Positions 34,801-43,451 of a DNA stretch of 50,902 bases are shown piece by piece. Numbering within the stretch: the stretch's first letter is position 1; every line of letters starts with the position of its first letter. Under the pieces are notes generated by a model, which had not been told where the DNA came from, made no database searches, and saw only the letters and a list, made by a program, of their open reading frames with translations. The translations under genes and the position numbers were made by a program. The stretch covers positions 1 to 50,902 of the forward strand of contig JAFRIW010000039.1 in NCBI GenBank assembly GCA_017432565.1, read 5' to 3'. The DNA is from Lachnospiraceae bacterium. GTDB taxonomy: Bacteria; Bacillota; Clostridia; Lachnospirales; Lachnospiraceae.

Positions 34801-37251
34801 TTATACTTCCACCTCCAATCCTGCAGCCGTCCGGATCCTGATGCATCCTTCCGGAGCCGGTCCGACAATAATCATCTGGGCCCGGCCGCCAAAGGTTCCG
34901 GTCACCCGTTCGTTATAATTGTGCGCCGGCTTCGGATCACCGCTGCCGAGCGCGATCTGCACATTATCAGGCGCTGTCACCGTGATCTCCTGATCCGCGT
35001 CGGTGACAAGTGCCCCGTTCTCATCGCGCAGTTCGATTGCAAAATACCGGAGTTCCCGTGTACTGCCCTCCGCCTGCGCGATCTCCTTCCTGTACCACGG
35101 CTCTTCCTTCACGCAGAGCGTGACGGCCTCACCGGCACTCCTGAGTTCCTGCTCTCCGATGACTTCTCCGTTTTCATAAACGATCGCTTTCAGGACTCCC
35201 TTCCGATAGACCGTCTCGAAAGTCGTGTAGAAGCCGGCTGCTTTTCCGGACGGCTTTCTGCCCAGACTCACGCCGTCCTGGATCAGTTCTGTCTCATCGC
35301 CCGCCGCGTAGACTTCCACGATCACCGGCTTTTCTTCACAGCCCTTAAAGTTCCACGAATGTATCGCGTCGCTGATGACCCACGGTGTCTTCATGAGTGT
35401 CTCACCGTAGTGGTAAGGATTCTGCACCGCGATATACGGATCCTTCCGCAGTCCGAAGACGATCTCCCTGAAATACGAGGCAGGCCGCCGGAAACCGGTC
35501 AGGTCGATATCGCCGCAGTAGGCCAGCTGGGCCGGGAACTGCGCGCCGAAACCGCCCTCTCCGAAGTGATAGCCGGGGATGCCGACGCCTGCTTCACCGA
35601 TATAATCCCAGCCTGTCCAGGTGAAATCTCCGATAACATGTGAGAAGCGTGTGATCTCGCCCCAGTTGCGCGCGATCTCCGGCGGATAGGTCTCGCTTCC
35701 CACGATCACACGGTTCGGATAGGCCTCCCGGTCCGGCGCGTATCGGGCGGTCATGTAGTTGTAGCCGGCCACGTCCAGAGACGCGCAGGCCTTTTCCAGC
35801 CGTTCGGAAACGCAGCGGTGCGTGACAATTTCATCCATGTGGTCATCGGCCATCGTCAGGAACTCATTGACGTTTCCGACGTCGTCGACCGGCCCGCCCA
35901 TCTGGCCGGACAGGATGTCCTTCATGATCAGTGGCACGGAATCTCCCGCCGCGAAGACGCCGTTGATGCCAGCTGTCGTGTAGCGGGTCTCATCCAGCTC
36001 ATGGAATTTCGCGCTGACGGCATGCGCCGTGGCAGAGCCCGCATCCATGCCGATTTCCGGAATTTCGTTGCCGATGGAATACAGGACGACAGACGGATGA
36101 TTGAAGTCTTTGCGCACCATGGCAAGCACGTCCTTCTCCCACCACTCGTCAAAATACAGACCATAGTCGTAGCTGGACTTCATCCGGTTCCACATGTCCG
36201 TCAGCTCGTCCATCACATAGACACCCAGCTCATCGCAGGCGCGCAGCATGGCCTCCGCCATCGGATGATGCGACATGCGGATCGCATTGAAGCCGGCTTC
36301 CTTCAGAAGCTTCACCTGCCGGTACTGCGCATCCCCGTAAGTCGCGGCACCGAGAATACCGCTGTCGTGGTGGATGCAGGCGCCGCGAAGCTTCACGGAC
36401 CTGCCGTTCACCTGAAGTCCCCGTTTCGTATCCAGAGAGAGCTTCCGGATTCCGATTCTGTCGCAGTCCCTGTCCAGTTCTGTTCCGTCCGGTGTTTTCA
36501 GGACTGCCTCGACCGCATACAGCTCCGGCAACTCATCGCTCCAACACTTCGGATTTTCCACAAGGATCCGCTGCGTCAGCGTGCGCTTTTCTCCGGCGAC
36601 CAGCCGGAAAGCGGTCTTTTCCTGTCCTGCCGCCGCGCCGGCCGGATCCCGCAGAACCGTCTCCAGCACCATCTCTTCCGGGGATGTTCCCCGGTTCTCG
36701 ATTTCCGCCGTCACCTTCAGGACCGCCGCGTCCTCCCGGATCTCCTCCGTCCGCACCTGCACCCCCTGCGGGACGATCCGCTGCAGACCGGAAGTCTCAA
36801 GCCAGACATCCCGGTAAATGCCGGAACCGGAGTACCAGCGGCTGTTGTTCATGGCGCCGTCTCTCACCAGCACCCGCAGCTCATTGACTTCCCCGAATCT
36901 CAGCAGCGAATTCAACTGTGCTGTAAAGCCGGTGTATCCATACGGATTCTTGGCGATAAACTGACCGTTCAGGTAGACCATGGCGTTCATATAGACGCCC
37001 TCGAAATACACCTGAACGATTTTCTCCCTCCAGGACTCCTCCGGTGTGAACAGCTTCACATACGTATAGCAGTCGCCGTCCCTGAAGCCCGTACTCGTGC
37101 GGTTCGGGCTGCCCGCGTACGGCTTGTTCTCAATCATCGCGTCATGCGGCAGCGTGATGTCCCGCGCGTTATCCGGCACGTTCCAGATCAGCGCGAAGGC
37201 ATCCTTGTCCGCCCAGAATTTCCAGCCGTCATTCCATCTGACTTTCTGCAT
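34801..37251 (-). CDS. GH2 family beta-galactosidase-type enzyme
   Basis: 816 residues: jelly-roll (1-165, with the GSGIYRDVW motif), immunoglobulin-like domain, TIM barrel (about 280-600), then beta-rich C-terminal domains. The acid/base is Glu396 in YSIGNEIPE and the nucleophile Glu520 in VGSETYPPE. GH2 enzymes hydrolyse beta-galactosides, beta-glucuronides or beta-mannosides; the pocket motif RMSHHP is shared by several. No signal peptide. ATG 37251 follows AAGGGGGAATT; a longer start at 37284 is possible. It sits 45 bases downstream of the GH43 gene and overlaps nothing. Confidence 0.92.
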   Translation of the reverse strand: MQKVRWNDGWKFWADKDAFALIWNVPDNARDITLPHDAMIENKPYAGSPNRTSTGFRDGDCYTYVKLFTPEESWREKIVQVYFEGVYMNAMVYLNGQFIAKNPYGYTGFTAQLNSLLRFGEVNELRVLVRDGAMNNSRWYSGSGIYRDVWLETSGLQRIVPQGVQVRTEEIREDAAVLKVTAEIENRGTSPEEMVLETVLRDPAGAAAGQEKTAFRLVAGEKRTLTQRILVENPKCWSDELPELYAVEAVLKTPDGTELDRDCDRIGIRKLSLDTKRGLQVNGRSVKLRGACIHHDSGILGAATYGDAQYRQVKLLKEAGFNAIRMSHHPMAEAMLRACDELGVYVMDELTDMWNRMKSSYDYGLYFDEWWEKDVLAMVRKDFNHPSVVLYSIGNEIPEIGMDAGSATAHAVSAKFHELDETRYTTAGINGVFAAGDSVPLIMKDILSGQMGGPVDDVGNVNEFLTMADDHMDEIVTHRCVSERLEKACASLDVAGYNYMTARYAPDREAYPNRVIVGSETYPPEIARNWGEITRFSHVIGDFTWTGWDYIGEAGVGIPGYHFGEGGFGAQFPAQLAYCGDIDLTGFRRPASYFREIVFGLRKDPYIAVQNPYHYGETLMKTPWVISDAIHSWNFKGCEEKPVIVEVYAAGDETELIQDGVSLGRKPSGKAAGFYTTFETVYRKGVLKAIVYENGEVIGEQELRSAGEAVTLCVKEEPWYRKEIAQAEGSTRELRYFAIELRDENGALVTDADQEITVTAPDNVQIALGSGDPKPAHNYNERVTGTFGGRAQMIIVGPAPEGCIRIRTAAGLEVEV

Positions 37252-37296
37252 AATTCCCCCTTCGAGTAGAGTTTCGTCAAGCATTATGCCGGTTGT

Positions 37297-38817
37297 TTAC
37301 CGGATCGTAAACTCCGCAAAATCCAGCGTGCCTTCCTGTGTCCGGAAGTACAGCGCATGGATCCCGGAGACAGGCGCGAACGCGCCGAAAGCGTCTGTCC
37401 AGCGGTCGGCGCTGCTCCCAAGCACCGCCATCACCGGTCCGTCCGGCGCATCCAACCGCATCTCCAGTTTTCCCGTTCCGCGGAGCTTTGCGGTAATCGT
37501 CTTTTCTTCTCCCGTGAAGGCAAAATATTTAAAGCCCGCAACAGAGCCCTTGCGCAGGTTTCTGATCAGCGGCATGAGCGGGACGAGGTCTTCCCCGTCA
37601 ATGTCGATGCCGCCTTCTTCACATTCCTCAGTTGTAATCATCGGCCACTCCTCAGGAAGCGGCGGCAGCGGTTCGCCGGGCCCGGCGAGCAGGCAGTTGC
37701 CCATCGCGCTGCGGTCTTCCTGTGTCAGATGGCAGGCGATGTAGGTCTGCCAGCGCCCTGCTGCCGGCAGCGGTCCGTCATTTAAACCACAGCTTGTGAT
37801 TTCGATCTGCGGAATTGTACCGTCGGCCTCGAAATGTACCACGTCGGCACAGCCCTGCCGGGAATACTGCGTGCCGTTGATGTGACGATGCCAGAAGATG
37901 TACGTCTTCCCGCCAAACTGCACGAGGCCGCCGTGGTTGTTGCCCATGTAGTTGGTCGGAAGCGTATTGCCCTGATAGCCGATGTCGCCGTTGGAGACGA
38001 TCACGCCCTTGAACTCGAACGGCCCTTCCGGTGTCTTCGCCATGCCGTAGCAGAGCTCGTTGCCCTGCAGAGACGAGTAGACAAAATAGTACCAGTCGCC
38101 GAAGTGACGGATGCTTGAAGCTTCAAAGAAGGGATGCTCCTCATAGCCCGTTCCCTCGGCCGTCTCGCAGCCGTTCGCCACGCAGACCGGGTCGGAGATT
38201 ACGGTGTGCATATCGTCCGCAAGACGGACCATCATCGATCCCTGCGACGGTCCCTGTCCGGGGAAGCGGAACTTGGGCGCGAAGCCGTAATAGAGATAGT
38301 TCCCGCCCTCTTCGCTCAGGATCGCCGGATCAAATTTGATGCCTTCCTCCGGGATGCGCCCGTCCTCATACGTCACATAATCCAGAAACGTGAACGGCCC
38401 CGCCGGTGAGTCCGACACGGCGACGGAAATGACACTGGTGAAATCCAGTGCGTAATACAGGTAATACCGCCCGTCCGGCCCCTTCGCCGCATCCGGTGCG
38501 AAAAGAGTCCTCGGCTCCTCCGGCGTTCCTTCCGGACAGTGTACCTGCGGGACATCCCTTCCTCCGTGCGCCTCGCTGTCGTACGGCGCGCCGTTTAAAG
38601 GATCCTGCATCTTGCTGTAGATCACGCCTTCATAGCGCCAGTTCCCCGGATCCTCCACGGGTGCGCTCCAGCCCACGTAGTCCTGGTCACAGAACGTCGT
38701 CCCGTTCAGGGAATCATGGCTGCCGTAAATATATATTCTCCCGTCAAAAACATGCGGTTCCCCGTCCGGAACCGTCTCCCAGAAGGGAAGATAAGGATTC
38801 AGACCTGTCGTTTTCAT
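37297..38817 (-). CDS. GH43 glycosidase (long form)
   Basis: 506 residues. The signature VPDGEPHVFDGRIYIYGSHD opens the propeller, with Asp18 as base; Asp163 (IKFDPAIL) is the modulator and Glu232 (FFEASSIRH) the acid. It is built like the GH43 at 24713, with the same C-terminal sandwich (about 400-506), so the two are likely paralogues of different specificity. Xylosidase or arabinofuranosidase activity fits. AAAGGGGG precedes the ATG. It is first of a unit with GH2, pgmB and GT1, downstream of the ABC transporter terminator. Confidence 0.9.
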   Translation of the reverse strand: MKTTGLNPYLPFWETVPDGEPHVFDGRIYIYGSHDSLNGTTFCDQDYVGWSAPVEDPGNWRYEGVIYSKMQDPLNGAPYDSEAHGGRDVPQVHCPEGTPEEPRTLFAPDAAKGPDGRYYLYYALDFTSVISVAVSDSPAGPFTFLDYVTYEDGRIPEEGIKFDPAILSEEGGNYLYYGFAPKFRFPGQGPSQGSMMVRLADDMHTVISDPVCVANGCETAEGTGYEEHPFFEASSIRHFGDWYYFVYSSLQGNELCYGMAKTPEGPFEFKGVIVSNGDIGYQGNTLPTNYMGNNHGGLVQFGGKTYIFWHRHINGTQYSRQGCADVVHFEADGTIPQIEITSCGLNDGPLPAAGRWQTYIACHLTQEDRSAMGNCLLAGPGEPLPPLPEEWPMITTEECEEGGIDIDGEDLVPLMPLIRNLRKGSVAGFKYFAFTGEEKTITAKLRGTGKLEMRLDAPDGPVMAVLGSSADRWTDAFGAFAPVSGIHALYFRTQEGTLDFAEFTIR

Positions 38818-38889
38818 AATATACCCCCTTTGCTGCCTGACGCCTGCCGGAATAATACCGCCCGCGGCGTATGTCCCTTTTCTATTCTA

Positions 38890-38924
38890 CCAAAAACTGC
38901 CGGTCGTCGAAACAGCCGGCAGTT
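38890..38924 (-). terminator. Intrinsic terminator after the ABC transporter operon
   Basis: AACTGCCGG (38895-38903) and CCGGCAGTT (38916-38924) form a perfect 9-bp stem with a 12-base loop. On the minus strand it continues into TTTTTGG, so it ends the transcript of the permease genes. Confidence 0.85.
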
Positions 38925-38970
38925 GATTTGTCTGTGTTTTTCTGATCGTTTTCCCGTTTGCCTTAAAGGA

Positions 38971-39858
38971 TCAGCCCTTGACAGCGCCCATTGCCAAACC
39001 CTTGGCGAAGTACTTCTGGAAGAAGGGATAAATGATGAGGACCGGCAGGATGCCGACGAAGGCGATGGCCATCCGGACTGTTGTGGTCGGCAGATCGCCG
39101 ATGTTGACGCCGCCCGTCGCGTTGGAGGCCAGGAACTGAATGTTCTCATTGATGTTGTTCAGGATGTTCTGGATCGTGTACAGCTCCTTGCCCTTATTGT
39201 CGAGGTAGTACAGACCGTTGGTCCAGTCGTTCCAATAAGCCAGGCCGGTCATCAGACCGCTGGTGGCCAGAATCGGCACGGACAGCGGCAGTGCAATGTG
39301 GAAGAAGTTGTAGAACTCTCCGGCGCCGTCGATCCGGGCTGCCTCATAGAGCTCCGCCGGCACGCTGTTCTCGAAGTAATTGCGGACCAGCATGATCATG
39401 AAGCCGCTCATCAGCAGGTTCGGGATCACCAGACCCCAGATGGTGTTTTTGAGGTGGAAGGTCTTGACGTACATGACGTAGGTCGGGACCACACCGCCGT
39501 TGAACAGCATCGTGAATACGATAAAGAAGTTCAGGATCTTCCGGCCCGGCAGCTTCTTCTGAGACAGCATATAGGCCAGCATTGCCGTGAAGATGACCGA
39601 GAGGCTGGTGCCGATGGCCGTCACCAGGATGGTCATCAGATAAGCTCTTCCGATCATCGCCCACTGCTGTGAGATATAGCCGAATGCCGCTGTGGAGAAC
39701 TTCCTCGGGAAGTAGGAGAAGCCGTCTGTCATCGCTACATGCTCATCCGTGAAGGAGGCAATGATCAGCAGGATAAACGGGAGAATTGCGAGCAGTGAGC
39801 TGATTGTCAGAATCACATTGGCTGCAATCTGCCATCTTTTCTGTGACTGTGATTTCAT
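38971..39858 (-). CDS. Carbohydrate ABC transporter permease (YtcP/LplC-like)
   Basis: 295 residues with six membrane helices. The EAA loop that docks the ATPase is ELYEAARIDGAGEFYNFFHI. This is the second permease of CUT1 oligosaccharide importers of the LplB/YtcP type, which share one ATPase (MsmX) encoded elsewhere, consistent with the absence of an ATPase gene here. AAGGAGG precedes ATG 39858. It starts 19 bases after the first permease stop. Confidence 0.93.
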   Translation of the reverse strand: MKSQSQKRWQIAANVILTISSLLAILPFILLIIASFTDEHVAMTDGFSYFPRKFSTAAFGYISQQWAMIGRAYLMTILVTAIGTSLSVIFTAMLAYMLSQKKLPGRKILNFFIVFTMLFNGGVVPTYVMYVKTFHLKNTIWGLVIPNLLMSGFMIMLVRNYFENSVPAELYEAARIDGAGEFYNFFHIALPLSVPILATSGLMTGLAYWNDWTNGLYYLDNKGKELYTIQNILNNINENIQFLASNATGGVNIGDLPTTTVRMAIAFVGILPVLIIYPFFQKYFAKGLAMGAVKG

Positions 39859-39877
39859 AATCTTTTTCCTCCTTCCT

Positions 39878-40831
39878 TCAGAATAATGCGCTGTTCTCAT
39901 CCAGCTTCGAAACAATCTTGTTCGCCGTCACGATGAAGATAAAGCCGACAACGGACTGGATGAAGGATGCTGCCGCGGACATGCCGACATTATTAAGCTG
40001 CATCAGAGCCCGGTACACATAGGTGTCGATGGTCTGGGTAACCGGGAACAGCGGCGCCTGCATCATCGGGACCTGGTAGAACAGACCGAAATCCGAGCGG
40101 AAAACCTGTCCCAGGTTCAGGATCAGCAGCATCAGGATCGTGGGCTTGAGCAGCGGAATGGTGATCAGCCGGATCTGCTGCCACTTGGTCGCGCCGTCCA
40201 GAGAGGCTGCCTCGTAGTAACCCGGGTCAATGCCCAGCAGGCTGGACAGGTACAGGATCATGCCGAAGCCGATGCCTCTCCACTCGTGGACAAAGGTCAG
40301 GATGAACGGCCACCATCTCGGTTCCTGATAGAACTGAATAGTATTGCCTGTCAGGCGCTCAATGCCCTTTGTGAACAGGCCTGAGGAAGGGGACAGATAT
40401 GCATACACCAGGTACGCGATGACGACCATGGACATCAGGTACGGCAGCAGAATCGCAGTCTGGTAAAACTTTTTCGCGACCGCATTCTGTACTTCGTTGA
40501 GCAGAATCGCTGCACTGACACCGACGAACATGCCGATGAAAATCCATGCAATGTTGTAAGCCAGTGTGTTGCGAACCATGACAAACGCGTCCTTGGACTT
40601 GAACAGGAATTCGAAATTCTTGAATCCGATCCACGGGCTGTCCCACATGCCTTTTGCAAAATTGAAATTCTTAAAGGCGATCTGCAGTCCGGCCAGCGGC
40701 ATATAGTTGTTGATGAAAATGTAGATCAGCCCCGGAGCTCCCATCAGATAGAACGGAAGCCAGTGAAGAAAAGCGGCGCCGAAGGATTTTTTATTTCCGC
40801 CTTCAGGCTTTTCATTTTTTTTGCCTGCCAC
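39878..40831 (-). CDS. Carbohydrate ABC transporter permease (LplB/YtcO-like)
   Basis: 317 residues, six helices; the EAA motif is YYEAASLDGATKWQQIRLITIP. It begins MAGKKNEKPEGGNKKSF, a soluble basic start usual in LplB-type permeases. The start codon is GTG at 40831 with AAGGGGG upstream. It pairs with the downstream YtcP-like permease and the upstream binding protein. A large perfect stem precedes it. Confidence 0.93.
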   Translation of the reverse strand: MAGKKNEKPEGGNKKSFGAAFLHWLPFYLMGAPGLIYIFINNYMPLAGLQIAFKNFNFAKGMWDSPWIGFKNFEFLFKSKDAFVMVRNTLAYNIAWIFIGMFVGVSAAILLNEVQNAVAKKFYQTAILLPYLMSMVVIAYLVYAYLSPSSGLFTKGIERLTGNTIQFYQEPRWWPFILTFVHEWRGIGFGMILYLSSLLGIDPGYYEAASLDGATKWQQIRLITIPLLKPTILMLLILNLGQVFRSDFGLFYQVPMMQAPLFPVTQTIDTYVYRALMQLNNVGMSAAASFIQSVVGFIFIVTANKIVSKLDENSALF

Positions 40832-40857
40832 GTTTCTTTCCCCCTTTTCTGAATGCG

Positions 40858-40915
40858 GAAGGGGAACCGTCTGTATGCTGCCCTCATTCTGCTCCGGGCG
40901 GGACGGTTCCCCTTC
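40858..40915 (-). repeat. Intercistronic 14-bp stem between binding protein and permease
   Basis: GAAGGGGAACCGTC (40858-40871) and its exact complement (40902-40915) enclose a 30-base loop. There is no T run after it on the minus strand, so it is unlikely to be a terminator. It probably shields the 3' end of the binding-protein message, giving more binding protein than permease, as REP stems do. Confidence 0.6.
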
Positions 40916-40966
40916 TCATTAAATTCTGTCAGTTACTTTCTTAATCGTTACGATCTGATATCGGGA

Positions 40967-42532
40967 TTACTTGCCGAGATATGCATCCAGCTGTTCCTGG
41001 TTGCCTGCGATCACATCGTTCATGCCCGCCTGATCCAGAGCTGCCTTCAGATCTTCCACTGCTGCATGTACATCCGAGACCTGGCCTGCGTTGAGCATCG
41101 GAAGCTTCTCCTGCAGGACTGCGGAGATCGCAGCTGCCTCAGTGGGATACTGATCGGCGTTGAAGGAATAACCGAATGCCTTGGAGGTTCTTGCCTCGTC
41201 GTTGAAGCTCTTCAGATCGTCATAGTACTGATCTGTCACGGGTGCAACCACCACTCTCTTCATCGGATCGCCGAAGTGTGAGAATGTCGTGTAGTATCCG
41301 CTGTGATCCGCATTGGGGGTTCCGTCAGCCGTGATGACATGCTCTGTGCCTTCCACCTTTACATAATCCAGGCCTTCCACACCGTAGTTAATGAGTGTCG
41401 CGAGATCTCCGTCCTCATAGATGAGATTCAGCAGATCCATGCACTTGTCAGGTCTCTCGGAGGTTGCTGCAATACCGAGCATCATTTCAACTGCTCCGCC
41501 GGTCGTTACAAGCGGCTCCGCCATACGGATCAGTCCGGATTCAAAATTCGGATTCGTCCAGACTGCAATCTGATCCGGAGTATAGGAAGTGGAAGTCATG
41601 AAGACCTTCTGGTCCGCAAACAGCTGCTGGACAGAAGTGGAATCCGTCATCTGGTCAGCCGGCAGGTAGCCGTTGTCAAACCAAATCTTATTCCGCTCGC
41701 AGAACTTCTCGAACAGTTCGCTCTCATAAACGTTTTCAATCTGGTCGGAATCGGCCGGATTCATGAGAATGCCGTATTCTCCGCTGCCGCCGAATACATC
41801 GAATCCGGACTCAAACTTAAGGTTCAGCTGAGAGGAGTTGCCGTACTTGGTGAGATAAACGCCGTGCTCCTTCAGGATCTCGCCGGCTGCTGTCAGCTCG
41901 TCCCAGGTCATCTCATCGTGCATGTCGATGCCGTACTCATCCGCCATTGTCTTGTTGTAAGCGATACCGCCGGTGATCGCACAGTACGGATAACCGGAAA
42001 GTGCATAGGTCACGCCGTCGATCTTCTGGGCCGCAGCCACATTCTTCGTCACCTCTACCGCAGCAGGACCTCTCTCTGCGAGCAGATCATCGAGCGGAAG
42101 CAGAACGCCGTCCGAGACTGCATTGCTCAGGGAATAAACCAGACCGACGGTCACGATGTCCATCTTCTCGCCGCCGGCGATGCCCATGGTTGTGGTGGTG
42201 CCCATGTCGCCGATGAACAGCGGCTGGATATCAACGGTTGCGTTGATCTTGGGAAGGGTGATCGCATTGACTGCTTCTTCTACCTTCTCCAGGTCATTGT
42301 TGGACTCGTTCAGGCCGATGATCGTGATCGCGATCTCGTAAGGATCTTCGTCAAAATTAATCTCGGCTGCGCCGGCTTCCGCTGCCTCTGCACCTTCTGC
42401 CGCCTCTGCTGTCTCCGCAGTTTCTTCCTTCGCACCTTCCTGTGCAGGTGCTTCAGCCTTGTTTCCGCATCCTGCGAGGACGGTCGCTGCAAGTACACCG
42501 GTCAGGATCATGCTGATCACTCTCTTCTTCAT
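40967..42532 (-). CDS. Sugar ABC transporter substrate-binding lipoprotein (YtcQ/LplA-like)
   Basis: 521 residues. The signal peptide MKKRVISMILTGVLAATVLA is followed by the lipobox LAGC with Cys22 as the lipidated residue, then an Ala/Glu-rich linker (26-57) tethering the protein to the membrane outer face. The rest is a cluster-D type binding protein with the DIVTVGL and GYPYCAITGGIAYNK segments. It captures oligosaccharides for the two permeases. AAGGAGG precedes the ATG. It lies downstream of yesN and is probably activated by it. Confidence 0.93.
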   Translation of the reverse strand: MKKRVISMILTGVLAATVLAGCGNKAEAPAQEGAKEETAETAEAAEGAEAAEAGAAEINFDEDPYEIAITIIGLNESNNDLEKVEEAVNAITLPKINATVDIQPLFIGDMGTTTTMGIAGGEKMDIVTVGLVYSLSNAVSDGVLLPLDDLLAERGPAAVEVTKNVAAAQKIDGVTYALSGYPYCAITGGIAYNKTMADEYGIDMHDEMTWDELTAAGEILKEHGVYLTKYGNSSQLNLKFESGFDVFGGSGEYGILMNPADSDQIENVYESELFEKFCERNKIWFDNGYLPADQMTDSTSVQQLFADQKVFMTSTSYTPDQIAVWTNPNFESGLIRMAEPLVTTGGAVEMMLGIAATSERPDKCMDLLNLIYEDGDLATLINYGVEGLDYVKVEGTEHVITADGTPNADHSGYYTTFSHFGDPMKRVVVAPVTDQYYDDLKSFNDEARTSKAFGYSFNADQYPTEAAAISAVLQEKLPMLNAGQVSDVHAAVEDLKAALDQAGMNDVIAGNQEQLDAYLGK

Positions 42533-42604
42533 TCTTTCCTCCTTGATATCAGTGAATGCTCACTGTGCTGGTTAAACCCGTGCGGGCTTCTGACGTTATC
42601 AGAA

Positions 42605-42642
42605 TAACAAATGAGGATTGTCCGAAAATAGAACAATCCTCA
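42605..42642 (-). terminator. Terminator-like hairpin between yesN and the binding protein gene
   Basis: TGAGGATTGT (42612-42621) and ACAATCCTCA (42633-42642) form a perfect 10-bp stem; on the minus strand TTTGTTATT follows. The tract is weak, so partial read-through is likely. The same gap must carry the binding-protein promoter. Confidence 0.5.
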
Positions 42643-42680
42643 CCTGAAATGGTCCGATAATGACACCTGCTCTGATCCGG

Positions 42681-43448
42681 TTATGACAAGTGGCTCTGCC
42701 GGTACTGCTTCGGACTCTCACCGGTCGCCCTCCGGAAGATCTTGGTGAAATAAGAATAATTTGAGTAACCGACCGAGTCCGCTACCTGGTTGATCGGATA
42801 GTCTGTCCGGACCAGCAGTTCCTTTGCGATCTTGATCCGCTCATCCGTGATATACTCCAGGATTGAGACGCCCATTTCCTTTTTAAACAGACGCATCAGA
42901 TACTGGGCGTTCAGGTGAACCTCCTCCGCGATATCGTCGATACAGATATCCTCCTGGATGTGCCTGAGAATATACTCTTTTGCCGCATGGATCAAGGTGT
43001 TGTGCGGTTCCTTCGCTTCCTGGATCGCCAGATCCATGCGGATCGTATCCGGAATGGCCGCCTGCTCTCTCACCCGTCCGATCCTTTCGACCAGCTTCTG
43101 CAGGACGCCGTCCAGTTCTTCATAGTCAATGGGCTTTAAGATATAATCCGCGCTGCCGAGCCGCATCGCATCGCGCATATAGTCATATTCGGGATGGCAG
43201 GTCACATAGATACACTCCGTCGCCGGATAGTGCATCTTGACCCACTCAAAGAGCTCGATCCCGTTCCCCTGCGGCATCTCGACGTCCGAGAGCATGAAAT
43301 CGACCTTCTCCCGGCCGAATACCTCCTGCGCCTGCTCCATGGAACCGGCGGTAAAGACCTGGTCCACGCCGTATTTTGCCCAGTCAATCCGGCGATTCAT
43401 CGCATTTACGACGACCGGTTCATCGTCTACGAGAAGTGCATGCAGCAT
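42681..43448 (-). CDS. YesN-type response regulator (REC + AraC HTH)
   Basis: 255 residues. Receiver domain with Asp9/Asp10 acidic pair, phospho-acceptor Asp55 (LSDVEMP), Thr83 and Lys105 (LKPI); then two AraC-type helix-turn-helix units ending TKIFRRATGESPKQYRQ. The linker is shorter than in many YesN proteins (which reach ~500 residues), so this is a compact form. It lies three bases after the kinase gene and probably switches on the adjacent ABC transporter, and perhaps the divergent MBL-GH3 gene. Confidence 0.93.
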   Translation of the reverse strand: MLHALLVDDEPVVVNAMNRRIDWAKYGVDQVFTAGSMEQAQEVFGREKVDFMLSDVEMPQGNGIELFEWVKMHYPATECIYVTCHPEYDYMRDAMRLGSADYILKPIDYEELDGVLQKLVERIGRVREQAAIPDTIRMDLAIQEAKEPHNTLIHAAKEYILRHIQEDICIDDIAEEVHLNAQYLMRLFKKEMGVSILEYITDERIKIAKELLVRTDYPINQVADSVGYSNYSYFTKIFRRATGESPKQYRQSHLS

Positions 43449-43451
43449 CCT

